DNA of 64,000 bases from contig CAJINV010000004.1 of assembly GCA_905178155.1 (NCBI GenBank), forward strand, positions 6,135,923-6,199,922, read 5' to 3'. Source of the stretch: Amoebophrya sp. A120. Lineage: Eukaryota; Sar; Dinophyceae; Syndiniales; Amoebophryaceae. This document shows positions 1 through 10,983 of the stretch, piece after piece. Positions within the stretch are counted from its first letter, which is position 1, and each line of letters begins with the position of its first letter. A program made the position numbers and the translations under genes. The notes beneath the pieces were generated by a model, which was not told the origin of the DNA, made no database searches, and was given only the letters and a program-made list of their open reading frames with translations.

Positions 1-262
1 CCGTGATGAACCTGGTTTTTATCCGGGAAGGATTCAGGTGCGAAGACGCGGATGGTGGCGACGCTACAATCAGAGTCATCAACAGACGCGAGGACATATG
101 TCAGTTTAGAATGAAAAAAGGGCTGCCGCCCGTACTTGTTTTAAAAACTATGAAAGAAAGGAAGGAAGGTGTGCTGCAGAACTTGAACTCAAGCTTAACA
201 ATATGATTTTTCATCATCTTCCGCCATCCGACTGCGCAGAATCAAGTGTATACTATACTTAC
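1..262 (-). other. Intron of the rhodopsin gene, or unknown
   Basis: This follows the GTAAGT donor at 261-262. No segment resembling rhodopsin helix D was found on either strand, so it is read as part of the first intron. A short open stretch at 3-206 on the plus strand has no recognisable features. Confidence 0.4.
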
Positions 263-522
263 CAATCCATGTATCGCAGCACGGTCGGCGCTTTCTTTTT
301 GTCTTCCCACTCTTCCGCCATGTACAAATAGTGGTGCCAGGCAACGAAGCAGACCAGCGCCGCCACGATCATGGGCGTGACCCACCGTCGCGGGACGAAA
401 AACACCTGCAGCGCGAAGAACAGGGAGCAGGCGAGCTGGATGCCGGTAATCAGCCAAAAGGAGTGCCCCACATAGTCCTCCTCCACGTCCTCCGTCGGCG
501 GGGCCAACGTCGTGGAAGCCAT
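263..522 (-). CDS. Proteorhodopsin-type microbial rhodopsin, 5' exon only (partial)
   Basis: This is the first exon of a light-driven retinal protein of the microbial (type I) rhodopsin family; family members of this type pump protons across a membrane. The ATG at 520-522 sits in a good context (caagATGg); an in-frame upstream ATG at 562-564 is possible but weaker. The 87 residues cover helices A to C: DYVGHSFWLITG matches helix A, WHHYLYM helix B, and APTVLRYMDW helix C. Asp86 in RYMDW is at the proton-acceptor position and His64 in HYLYM at its partner His of proteorhodopsins, so a proton pump is favoured. The exon ends in a canonical donor (TG|GTAAGT). Helices D to G, including the retinal-binding Lys, lie beyond the window start; no continuing exon is visible in 1-262. 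Dinoflagellates are known to carry such genes by transfer from bacteria. Confidence 0.85.
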
Positions 523-564
523 CTTGCAGCTCGGGACGGAGGACCCCGAGAGACGATTTAGCAA

Positions 565-3375
565 GGCTCCTTAGCAGTACCAATGGAGATGACGAGGACT
601 TGTTCTATTCGCGCTCTCTTATTCTTTAGTACTTACACACAGACACAACATAATTGAAGCAACGCTCACAATCATCGCCGAAGGCGCCAGGTATTGATGA
701 CCGGCAGCAGGAGTTCATCCGCATTTGAAGATCGGAATATTGATGGGTCTGCAGACATTGTTCTCCACACTCTCAGCAACACAAGCTCCGAGATCCCCCC
801 GCCTCCCTCTGTGCAAGCAAAAACAATTCTACCTACCACGCCATATCTATCAAAGAGCCTCCAGACATGAACTTCTGTCACTGAAACTGAACAACGCTTC
901 TTGCGGTCCTGACAGGCCGCTGCATTGCTATTTGGCAGACAGGCGAGGCACGCTATGCGCACACCCGTAACGAAGAGCGAACCCATCGCCCAGGCGTGGC
1001 AAAATAATAGCGCAAGTTGAAAAGGCACGCGGACCACCTGAGCGTGAGCCGCGCCCCCATCGTCCTGGGGGACGGGTGAATGGCTGAAAACGCGGGAGCA
1101 GGCTTGCAGCTGCGTTACGTGTTCCGGCCGCTCCGCGCTCAGAATGCAAATCCTGCAAAAGGCTTCCACTATGCTGGCGCAGCAACGCCCCTAAAGCGCT
1201 GCGCCAGCCACAACATCCACACCTGCTGCGCCTTGCTTTCCGCGCCCGGGCGCGGGCGCACTTTCTTACAAGGCCGGCGGGCGGGCTCTTGGCACCTTCC
1301 CCCACCCACCCAGCGAGCAACAAAAGGCGCGCACGGAAGAAGGCTCGACCCGCCCGCCCACAAAGTGCATCGGGGCCCATTCTGCGCGCTGCAGTCGCCC
1401 GCGTCATGCCTGTCGGCGGGCCACGTCCGCCAGGCAGCGGGTCAGCACTCGGTCGGCACAGAGACGCCAACAGACTCCTGGCATCTGTGGGGCGTGCGGG
1501 GTTGCGCGGTTTCGCTTTCGGAATTCGACGACCTTTCTGCCCGCTCAGGAAGTATGGCGCGTGTGCTCTTTCGAGCGAGGCCACGACGACAGCAGGGGGG
1601 CTCCGCGGGAAAGGTAGGGCGCCACGGGGGGGCCCTCCCCCAACGGCCACAGGGCGGGGCCGCTTTCTTTCCCGAGGCCGCCCCGCAGCAGTTGGTCCGG
1701 GGCCGCTGCATCAACATCCATCGCGCCGGGGCGCAACCCCGACTGCTCTGCCGCCCAGTGCCGCAGAAACAGCCCCAGCCGTCTCCCCAAGGCAGGCGGC
1801 GCGCAAGGCGGCTTGTGTTTGTTTCTCGCTGTCGTCGCGCACGTTTATCGCCCCAAAATGCGCAATGCGGAGAATGGCCGCGCGGCGGGCTAAGAGAGAC
1901 CAGGGGCACCGAAGAAGCGCGCCAAAGCGCCAACGCCTTTTCACGGGCCAGCCCGCACTAGTGTGCTTGCTCACACTACTTCGGGGCTTCTTCGTAAAAC
2001 GCCCCGCCTTATCCGGCGGAGCTCCCCGCACTGCAGGCGCTCGGGCGCAATATATACGAGCATAGCACCCCGGTGCGCGTGGTAATTGCTGCGGAGCCCA
2101 CGGCGCTGGTGGGGTGGCCGAGGAAGCGGCCGCACGAAGTTGCGGGAAACAGGGGGGAGGGCGGGCCGTGGTGGCATCCGTGCGCCCAAGGACACTCCGC
2201 GACCCACTCAATGGCCCTAGGGCCCAAGCGCTGCGCCAGCTGGGTTATGGGACTGGGGGGCCGGGGCCGGGACAGTCGTGGCTGAAAGTTTGCTACTCGA
2301 TCCCGCCTGAGCGGCTGTACTTCGGCAGGCGTCCGTCCGGAGGAGCGCTGGCTGGCACACCAAACGCGACCCGCCGCAGCGTCTAGCCCTGGGCCTGGGG
2401 CTTCCGTACTGTAAGCGCAAGCGCTCGCCCCCAGAGGAGGAAGCCGCTGCCGCCCGAACTCGCTCCCTTGCTCGGTCCGCCAAAGGGTGGCGCAAGGGCG
2501 CGGCGGGCCATCCATTCCACCGGCCCGACGTGTCCCGGCCCGCTCCGCTTGCGGCTTCTGTGCCGCCCGAACGCTCCGGGCTCTTCGCGTTTCCTGGACA
2601 CTACAGGAGTTTGGTCGCTGCCAACAATGTGGCCAACAGGAGCGTTATACGTGGCACAGCCGCAACAGAAGACCAAGATCCGCGGACGAACACGAAAGAA
2701 AGACTGCATGCGAGCGTGCTCGCTTCTTCATCTTCTCTTTATCTTTGTTCCAGACATAATTAAATTGCTTCAGCGCAAACACATACACAGACGAGCTTTC
2801 CTCTTGTTCGTCACGTTCAAGACGCAACAGCTTTCAGGCATATCAGTTGCGCATGGTCTGTTTGTAGAAAGCTACATCACAATGCTCAAGCACGCCCCGC
2901 GACTCGGTTGTAGTGAGCGACCTTTCGAAATGCGTAGTTTGCCCGAGAAACGAGTCTGAAAACGTAGCCAAACATAGAAAAATTCGAGACGATAAAGGGT
3001 TTTTGTGTACTTATCGATAATTCGAAACATGTTCTTGTTCAATCTCTTCTCCTGACGGGTAGTTGCAAAGTTAGCAGTCAAGCTACCGTCAACTTACAAC
3101 TTTTCAAAAATATTTCAAAAAAACCGCTTGTGTAAGTAGCAGGCCGGAGGGGATTGACCGTCGTGCCAGTGCAGATCGTGTTGCCACGACTGCTTGCCAC
3201 TGCAACTCCGCCGGCTCTTTCAACCTGCGCTCCGCTTCCTTCATTCACTGCAGCCCCGCTGTTCATCTTTTCCTTCAGGGAGAAAGCGAAGCACACGAGA
3301 ACTACCCGGCGGAAATGCTCCACGACCTCCCCCACACGGCCCATCCGCTCCGCCCCCACGAAGACGCCAACCTGC
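565..3375. other. Non-genic stretch with GC-rich island (about 950-2700)
   Basis: Between the rhodopsin start and the end of the potassium channel gene. Base composition switches sharply to GC-rich at about 950 and back near 2700. Long open frames occur in all six frames but overlap one another, are rich in Arg, Pro, Ala and Gly, and show no domain, as expected from high GC alone. No RNA gene or inverted-repeat boundary was recognised for this island. Confidence 0.5.
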
Positions 3376-6300
3376 CTACTGCCTCGCCCGGAGCCTGGCT
3401 GCGTAGGGGTCCACCTTTTCGCTGAGTGCGAGACAGAGGGCGCGGTCCTCCTCCTTCAAAAAGGTTTCGTTGACCGAGGGACAGGAGCACAGGTAGCAGA
3501 AGGCCGCGTTCAGCTCTTGCGCCATCCGACGCTTCTTGCAGTAGCTGACCGGATCCGCGTTCAGGCCAAGGGAGGACATCATCAGTGGCTCCCGGCGGGG
3601 ACGGCTCTGACGGTACAGTCCGATGACCAGCAGCCCCTTGTTAAACAACATCCATCGGGTGTCCAGGGGTAAATTTATCTCCGTACACTGAAGAGGCTCC
3701 TGCATGACGCTTTGCAGTACAACGTATTCTCTTTAGCATGACAAGAAGAAGAAGTGATGTGTGTCCGCTCCTACATAAATTCTTGCTGTCATGTAGCTTT
3801 CATCAGTGTAACAAGGGAAATTTGTCTTGCATAGTCGAAGAGCTGGAACAACGAGCGGCCCACGAACTTCTGGGGAACCCGCAGGACGATCTGCTCGTGG
3901 TCGACCAGTGCCTTCACCAGAGCCGGCAGCGATGGGTTGTAAAACGTACCAACCGCCAGAGACGTGAACACCCCCGCGGTAAAGCAGCCTCCGGAGGCGT
4001 ATCTGATAATGAAGTGTTCTTGTTGTAGTCGTGCTTTTTATTCTGATCACACGCAGTCCCAGTCGCACAGATTATCCAACTCCCCGGCTATGGGCAGCCA
4101 ACCTCGATGCTGAGTTGGAACGAAAACAAAAAGAGCAAATGCAAAAACTGTAAATAAGTACCTCGGGAAGAACATTGCCTGCATGTCCCCGGTCCCGCTG
4201 GGCCCGTCGAAAAACGAGGACTGCAACCGTTTTTCCTCCGCCGCCTCCTCCGCGTTGGTCTCCTGCTTCCCCTCTATGCCGCCCTTGATCAGCAACGACA
4301 GGAATTCGAACGTGCCGTACAGCATCTTCCAGAAATCTTTGGTCAGCGACCGCACCAAAAAGCCGGTGACCGCCTGCCGCGCCGCCGTGAACCGGGCCGT
4401 TTTGGCCCCGAGCGCGAGCGCGCCGGCGCTCGCCTCCTTCTGCTCCTTCGTGGCGAGTTCGAGTTCCTGGATGAAGGTCTCCTCCAGTTATCCTCTGCAA
4501 AAGTATCGCACTCGTACTAATTGCGTTTATGCATTACAAATCTCCATCCCAAGGTAAAACAGCATGACAAATTCCATTTGTCATGCTGAGCTAATTTGTA
4601 TTGCAATTTATACTAGTACGATGCTTTTGCAATGCATACCAGTACCTCGTCGTCAATGAAGGGGAGGTACTGGTGCATCTCGTCCAGGGTTATATCAAAT
4701 GCAAATATGTCTGGGTCTGGAGGGTTGCAACTTGTAATGCTATTTTTGGAAACTAGAAAAGTCTGTAATTGCATGGCCAGCCATAGGAGTCCAGTTTGTG
4801 CTACGCGGGGAAGGCATTTGTCATGCGGAGTAGGCATCAGAAAGCCCCCTAAAAATCTGTGATGCTAGGCCATGCATTACAGGCACCATGGGCCATGCAA
4901 AATATGCATGACAAGCCTGGTCATCCACCTAATCTTCCAGACGCAGACATATTTGCAGTGCATAGGTCAGTTCGGTTATCAACAGCGGGCCGTCGGGGAC
5001 CACGCCGCAGGCGAAGCGATCCACGTCCTCGATCACGCCCTCCTCCTGCTCCTCCTTGTTGCCGCTCTCGTTTTTCAGCTGCTGCTCGATGAACCGCGTG
5101 CAGAAAATGGACTCGGCGTCGACCATTTGCTCGTCGATACTGTCGTCAATCCCGTCGTCCTCCGGCTGCGCTTCCTCGTCGTCCTCATCGGGTTCGACCC
5201 GCGCTTTGGCGGCCATCTGCCCCCTATCATGTGCAAAAGTATCGCGCTCGTGGTAATTGCAAATATGCATGGCAAATCTTCTTCCTAAGGTAAAACAGCA
5301 TTACAAATTTTATTTCTCATGCTAAGGAAATTTGTGATGCAATTTGTACAAGTACGATGCTTTTGCATTGCATACCCCCGGCACTGGGCCACGTAGATCA
5401 CGTTAGCTTCGCGGAAATTCGCCTGCTCCAAGTCGAAGAGAACGAGTGGGTTGCCTGGGAAAAAGTATGCGCTTTTATTTTCTGCATGTGGGTACAGTAC
5501 TGTTGTTTATGTAGTAGTTGATCTAGCGCTTTCAATTATTTTCTAGAAAGATACCAAACAAGATCTTCCCTCCAGTAAGCAAGTGTGTACTTGTACATCA
5601 ATACCTTTCATAAAAAAGACGTTGCGCATCATGGACACGTGCACCCAATCCGTCGGAATCGCCTCCGCCAAGACCATATCAACTGCAAATATGTCTCGGT
5701 CTGGAAGCTTGTGATGCTAGTGTGTGAATGGTGGGCGCACTTCGTTACGCTGCCACGCATGACAAGTTTCTGAGCTCCTATGTGTTTCGCTTCCCGCATG
5801 ACAAACTGCGTTTTTGCATGACAGGTAAGAGGCTGCCTTCCTGCTCATGCGTTACAGATTCAAGTCAAGAGTCATGTGCGACAAGCATGACAAACTTGCA
5901 CTCTTCCAGACCCAGACTACATATTTGCAGTTGATAGACCAGAATGGGCACTTCTGACGCGAGTGTCACCGTGCTCCTATCCGCCTTCCTCCCGGTGTCC
6001 TCGTCGTAGAAATTTATCTCGCCGCAGGTGTGCACAAAGTGCTTCAAACCCATCGTGTTTGGGTACTTCAGACCCACGATGCACATCATGATGTGACCAC
6101 CCTTGACTAGGAGGGAGTGTGGCATCTGGAGTTATGATCATGTTGCGGGAATATGATTTTTTTTTTTGAAATGAATGCTTTCCAGTTGTTTCGAGAATCT
6201 CGGCTTCATGCAGTTACCCGTTTTCAAATAAAGTGCAGCAGTGCAATACAGCAGTCGACCTAACACCACGCCACCCCTTTCTCGCACTAAAGCGAAAATA

Positions 6301-9300
6301 GAGTTATTCTGCACCACCGTTGTAGAACTAGAACCTACTTGAGTAATTTAAATAATACCTGTCTTGGATTTATCGCGTTTTCCTTTTGGTGCGACAGCTT
6401 CTGGAGGACTTCCAACGTCAAGCGGTTGTGACTGAGATCTGCGTTGGGGTCTACTTCCGCCTTGTAATCGAACCGCGCTTTCACAGACTTGTAGTACTTC
6501 TTCGGCTATGCACTGCAAAAGTATCGCACTGACTACATCTACAACACAACTCATTAGCAACAATTGCATTTAGACACTACTTTCTTCGCATGAAAGTCGA
6601 CGCAACTTCTACTGCAAATGCTGACTCAGCTTGAGCCTCAACATTTGCCATGCCTGCTTGCAAGAATGATCTTTACGACGAGTAACGCTAACGATACTTG
6701 TGCAATGCATATAGGCGCCCCACTCGACTCCTCGGCGTCTGCCACCCCCAGAAGTAAGTCGTTCTGGCGCATCTGCACGATGGCGTCACGATCCGCGGCG
6801 ATAAAGCAGCCGAAGGTCTGCAAGGTGCGGGAATTTGGCTTGATTTCGTACTCGGGGCCGGGATTGATGAGGACTTTCCTGGAAAACGAAGTGTTGCCGT
6901 CACTGGTTTCCCCGGGACCCACGTCCGCCTGTTGCTGCTGCTGCATTTGACCTGTATATGAATTAGTAGAGTCTCTCATGCATTGCAGATGCGTCTGACT
7001 CTGGATTTGTGATGCGAGATTTGAAGGACAACAAGACATATGATGCTTGAATGCGAGTGGCAACTGTTCTTTGTCATGCTGGAGGCCAGTTTATCATGCG
7101 AACTCCGAATACGAATACCTGTCAACGGGTCCGGTTCGTTGTTCATTTGGTTCGCGTTGGTCCCGTCGAAGAACGTGATCTCGATCAGCCCGATGAGGTA
7201 CACTGACTGAAACGTGTTGTTGGTCCGGGTTAAAATGTCCAGCACCACCTGCCCGAAGCTGCACTTTTTCTGGGCGTACGCCTCGGATAAGGGCTCTTCG
7301 TACAGCTCCAACCCGAGCGACGTGTAGTACTCCCGTTGCCAGTCGTACATGTCTTCATCTAAATCGTCTTCATCGACCGCGCAGGTGGTCACGAGGTTAG
7401 AAATAATCGTGAAAAAGGACGGCACCTGCGTCGATTTCCCGATCAGGCTGTACTTCACTTCGTCGATGGCAAGAACCGCTAGTTTCTCGCTGATCCGCCC
7501 CTCCTTTTTGTCGTCGGATTTTTCGCTGTCTTTGATCAACGTCCGCATCAGCGTCTCTTTCACGGAGAACGTTTTGTCCGATTTCCTCCCCAGTAAATAC
7601 CGATATTCCCCGTTGTACAGGAGTAGAATCGCCCTTACATCCGCGTGGTACTTGCGCAACGCTAGCGTCCTCACAATGTTCACCCGATCGTCCTCTTCCG
7701 GGTCACCGCTGTTCATGTATCAAATGCAAATATGTACTGGGTCTGGAGGGCTCCGAACTTGTGATGCGTGTTTCGCATCCTACAAAGATCTGTGATGCAG
7801 AACGTGCAAAAGGTGCCCACTTCTGGCCATGCTGAGAGGGCACTCATGCAGAATACGCATCACCAAGGAGCTGCAGAACCTGTGATGCTAGGCCCTGCAT
7901 TCCAGACGTGGGGGAGCCGGAGCTTGAAAAAACTGCATGACAAATCTCGGAATCTCTCAGACCCACACACTTTTGCATTTGATATCATGTGGGGGAGAAT
8001 GATGAATGCCGACGCCGTGGTGCAGGCCACCCTTTTCCGGTCCCCCGCGTCTAAAATGTCCCCAACCAACAAGTGTATTCGACTCGCCAGCGCGAGGTTT
8101 TCGCCCCTTCTCAAGTAGTTCTGCACGGTCTCCAAAGCGTCATTCGGGGTGGAAAAGAGAATCACCAGCTCCAGATCCTCGGCGTCGTCGCTCCGGTCGG
8201 GGTGGAAAAGTTCTTGGATAACGGAAATCAGCGTGGCGCCGTCCGGGGACCCCATCACGACGATGTGGGGAGGTTTTTCCCGGGTGGGGTACGTACCCTT
8301 TCCGACCTTCTTCTGTCTCGCCATCTTGACCAAGGAAAACATCACGACCAAAATCGACGCGATGCCCCCCATGATGCTGAAGATCGCGAAGATCCGGCCC
8401 AGGCCGGTGCTGGGGACCAAATCGCCGTACCCCACGGTGGTTATTGTGGTCAAAACGTAGTACAGACTGGTAAAGACCGTCCACGCGCGGGGGTTGTCCT
8501 TCTTCTGAAACCAGGTACCCACGTCCGGCTCCCCAACGTTCATCTATGAAATGCAAATATACCTGGGTGTGGAAGATTGCGAGATTTGCGATGCTAGTCT
8601 GGCATGACTCTAAACTCTGTATTGCGTAGCCGCGAAGCGCTCCTCTTGTCTGTCATTCAAAAACGCAGTTTCTCATGCGCAGTGCGCAACTCAGAACCAC
8701 GGAAAAACTTGTAATGCTTGCCAGCGCATGAGAGTGTGCTCACTGTGCCCTTTCTTGCATCACAAGTTTCCAGACCCAGACATATTTGCAATGCATATCT
8801 CCAACACCATGACCAAAGCCGCGGCGAAAAATAACTGCGAGCCGATGCGGATGGCGAGATTCAGCATTTGGTAGAACCCCAGCGCGTTGTCGACGAAACG
8901 GGTGTTTTGGAACCCGTCCCAAACGTGCTTGACCCGTAACGCGGCGAAGAAACTGAAGGAGAACCAACCGGTAGTCAGCGGGACGGCGGCGAGACTCCCG
9001 AGCATCACGGTTTCGTACAGCATGATGCCCAAACTCGCGTTCAGCCCGGGACTGGTGCCAACCAACTGCTTCCGACTCCAATATTTCAACCCTTCAAACC
9101 AACACCAAACTTCCAACCTGAGGTTTTTGGATAAAGAAGTCGTAGTTTACGATCAAGATCTTCGTGGTGAGTTTTGTGTAATTGACACGCTCAGCAATTT
9201 CAACATCGACCTCCTTCTCCTTCTACGAACGTACATCGAGACAAAAAACCTGAGATCTTTGCAAAGAGCTGCATGCGAAAGTGAATCATCAACCACTCAT

Positions 9301-9620
9301 CTTCAAAAAAAAAATAGCTACACGATCTCAACCATCCAGAAGATGGACAGGTAGGTTTTCTGGTAACTCCTGAGCGCGAAGACGGAGTACTGAAAAACGG
9401 AGATCACCCACATTTTCGTCGGATACTCCCGACTACTCCAGCTCCGCATAAAGTGGGCGTCGATGGCGTTTCGGAGCATGAAGTAGTCGTTCTGCTTGGC
9501 CTGGATGGAGAACAAAATCCCCCACAATGCCATCACCGCGGCGGGGCCAAAGCCGAGGATCGAGTGGGTGACCAACTGGGACCAGTCGAGGTCATCACAG
9601 CTCGAACCGCAGGTCACCAT
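3376..9620 (-). CDS. Slo/BK-type potassium channel with RCK domains, 14 exons
   Basis: Tetrameric potassium channel of the calcium-activated Slo family in a membrane. Exons: 9322-9620, 8798-9117, 7985-8542, 7118-7712, 6714-6950, 6359-6503, 5937-6125, 5605-5671, 5375-5454, 4965-5219, 4639-4687, 4162-4483, 3831-4002, 3376-3699; the sum, 3,612 nt, gives 1,203 aa and a TAG stop. Membrane helices fill residues 1-280, with S4-like FFAALRVKHVWDGF, S5 ending VMVLEMNVGEPD, and the selectivity filter TVGYGD at about 242-247. RCK1 begins near 298 (HIVVMGSPDG); EQANFREANVIYVAQCRG and YASGGCFTAGVFTSLAVGTF match RCK regions; KGLLVIGLYRQ is in RCK2. The acidic calcium bowl expected just before YASGG is not evident; a DE-rich stretch lies about 180 residues earlier. 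Eight introns are introners; the others are conventional, one with a GC donor (GCAAG at 3826-3830). Start ATG is in a good context (gccATGg). Confidence 0.9.
4489..4638. mobile_element. Introner, family A
   Basis: 150 bp in the potassium channel gene. Ends TATCCTCTGCAAAAGTATCG and its near reverse complement; TSD CCAGT on both sides. Removal joins DDEVL to EETFIQ in frame. Confidence 0.9.
4693..4964. mobile_element. Introner, family B
   Basis: 272 bp in the channel gene; TIR TATCAAATGCAAATATG...TCTGGGTCTGG; TSD GGTTA/GGTCA (one mismatch). Removal gives ELTLDEMHQYL. Confidence 0.88.
5225..5374. mobile_element. Introner, family A
   Basis: 150 bp in the channel gene; TSD CCCCC. Removal restores VAQCRGQMAAK, the continuation of the RCK motif EANVIYVAQCRG. 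Confidence 0.9.
5677..5936. mobile_element. Introner, family B
   Basis: 260 bp in the channel gene; TIR TATCAACTGCAAATATG; TSD GACCA. Removal gives VPILVLAEAIP. Confidence 0.9.
6507..6713. mobile_element. Introner, family A (long variant)
   Basis: 207 bp in the channel gene; A-type ends (CTGCAAAAGTATCG) but longer interior; only a 3-bp GGC flanking repeat. Removal gives SSGAPKKYYKSVKARF. Confidence 0.8.
6956..7117. mobile_element. Introner, unassigned
   Basis: 162 bp in the channel gene; TSD CCTGT, but weak inverted ends. Removal gives DPLTGQMQQQQQ in frame. Confidence 0.7.
7718..7984. mobile_element. Introner, family B
   Basis: 267 bp in the channel gene; TIR TATCAAATGCAAATATG; TSD TCATG. 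Removal gives LPHMNSGDPEED; the junction cannot be GT-AG. Confidence 0.92.
8545..8797. mobile_element. Introner, family B
   Basis: 253 bp in the channel gene just before the pore exon; TIR TATGAAATGCAAATAT; flanks share only two bases. Removal gives VMVLEMNVGEPD. Confidence 0.85.
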
Positions 9621-10983
9621 GGCTGCAGTCGGTGTCTTACTTTGAAGATGTGACTTTCAAAGTTACTACCACGTAGTGGGAGTTGTTCTACTTCCTGGGA
9701 CAAGAACTAGTACTCCCGTAGGTAGAAGTAGCGAACTCGTGCGCCACGCAAGTAGAAGAAGCGGATCGAAGGTGCTGGAGATCCAAGAACTCTGCAGTAC
9801 CAGCTCGTGGTGGTGGTGGACGACTCCACCTGAAGTTTATCTTTATTCCTGTTCACCACCCCCGCTTTGCTCGTGTCTTAACATCAGTCCGGTTGCAACA
9901 TGGAGGAGACCAAAATAGGTAGCTCGCACGCCGCACGCCCCAATGCGGCCGTCTTCATTGTGGGGCCGTGGAACCACCGCCGGAGCGGCTCTTCTGGAAG
10001 ATGGAGTGGTCGTGACAAGTCTCCCGAAGCAGGAGAAGAAACTGATCTGGTCCCTTTTTCCTCGATGAAATTGATAATTTGATAAGCAAAACAAAGAGCA
10101 AAATCAACGTGCGCAAAAGAACAGCAGAAACAAGAAATTGAAAAAAATTGCAAAACTAAGAGCAAAACCTACACCTCTGAAAAAACTACGATCCCGCTAA
10201 AACAATGCTTTGATTTCAACTTCATCGTGGTTGGCTGCTCGCTCTACAGATGCGTCTTTGTCTTTAGCTTTACCGCTATCGCGGTCGCGCTCGAGTAATT
10301 TCGTCCATTAGTATTACCGCTTTACTCTCCACGAAAGCAACTTTTTTCACTCCCATAGCTTGTTCTGGTCTACTTTCTCATGTAGTGATAGATTTTGATG
10401 TAGATCTTCGTTGCGTCACCCCTCCATGAGTTGTTCTTCTCTTTTAGCCTTTTTTGATGTATCTAACGCTCTCAGTTGTCGCTCGCCACGTTTACTTAGT
10501 GCTCCACTCCAAGTCCGAAGGAGTTCTCGTCTGCCCAGGTTACTGCTCGTGCTCTGAGCAGCTGCTACACATTTGGAATTAACCGTCCTTCTTCATGTGA
10601 AGCCTGAAGAAAGTCGGTTTTTGTTTCTGTTCTTTCTTCTACTTCTTTTATTCGTCACACATCACCAAAAATCGCTTTCGCAGTTCGGCAGCTAGTTCGA
10701 AGGTCGTGTCGAATTCATCACGGTCCTTGTCTTTGTAATTGTAGGCTACACATTCATTTTATTTCGCAGAAAATAATATTCTCAATTTGCAAAACCTGGC
10801 CGAATTCTTTTTTCACTTGAGTCTTCAATCGTTATCGTACACGACCTAGCATAGTAAAGTCAAGGTTTACTAAAGACATTTCGCAAACGCATACCTTGAT
10901 GCTGTAAATTTCCTTTCGTTCTGATCTACAAGAGCTGCATCGTCGGTCGTCGATGCACCAAGTTCAGTACTCTACCGGTAGTA
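9621..10983. other. Intergenic, upstream of the channel gene
   Basis: This 1.36 kb separates the start of the channel gene from the 3' end of the next gene. It is AT-rich from about 10050 onward with T-rich runs. No supported coding region, introner or RNA gene was seen. Confidence 0.5.

Noticed and set aside
928-2515. Many overlapping long open frames in the first GC island
   Set aside because: They occur in all frames on both strands, are Arg, Pro, Ala and Gly-rich, overlap each other and lack any domain; GC-rich DNA has few stop codons by chance.
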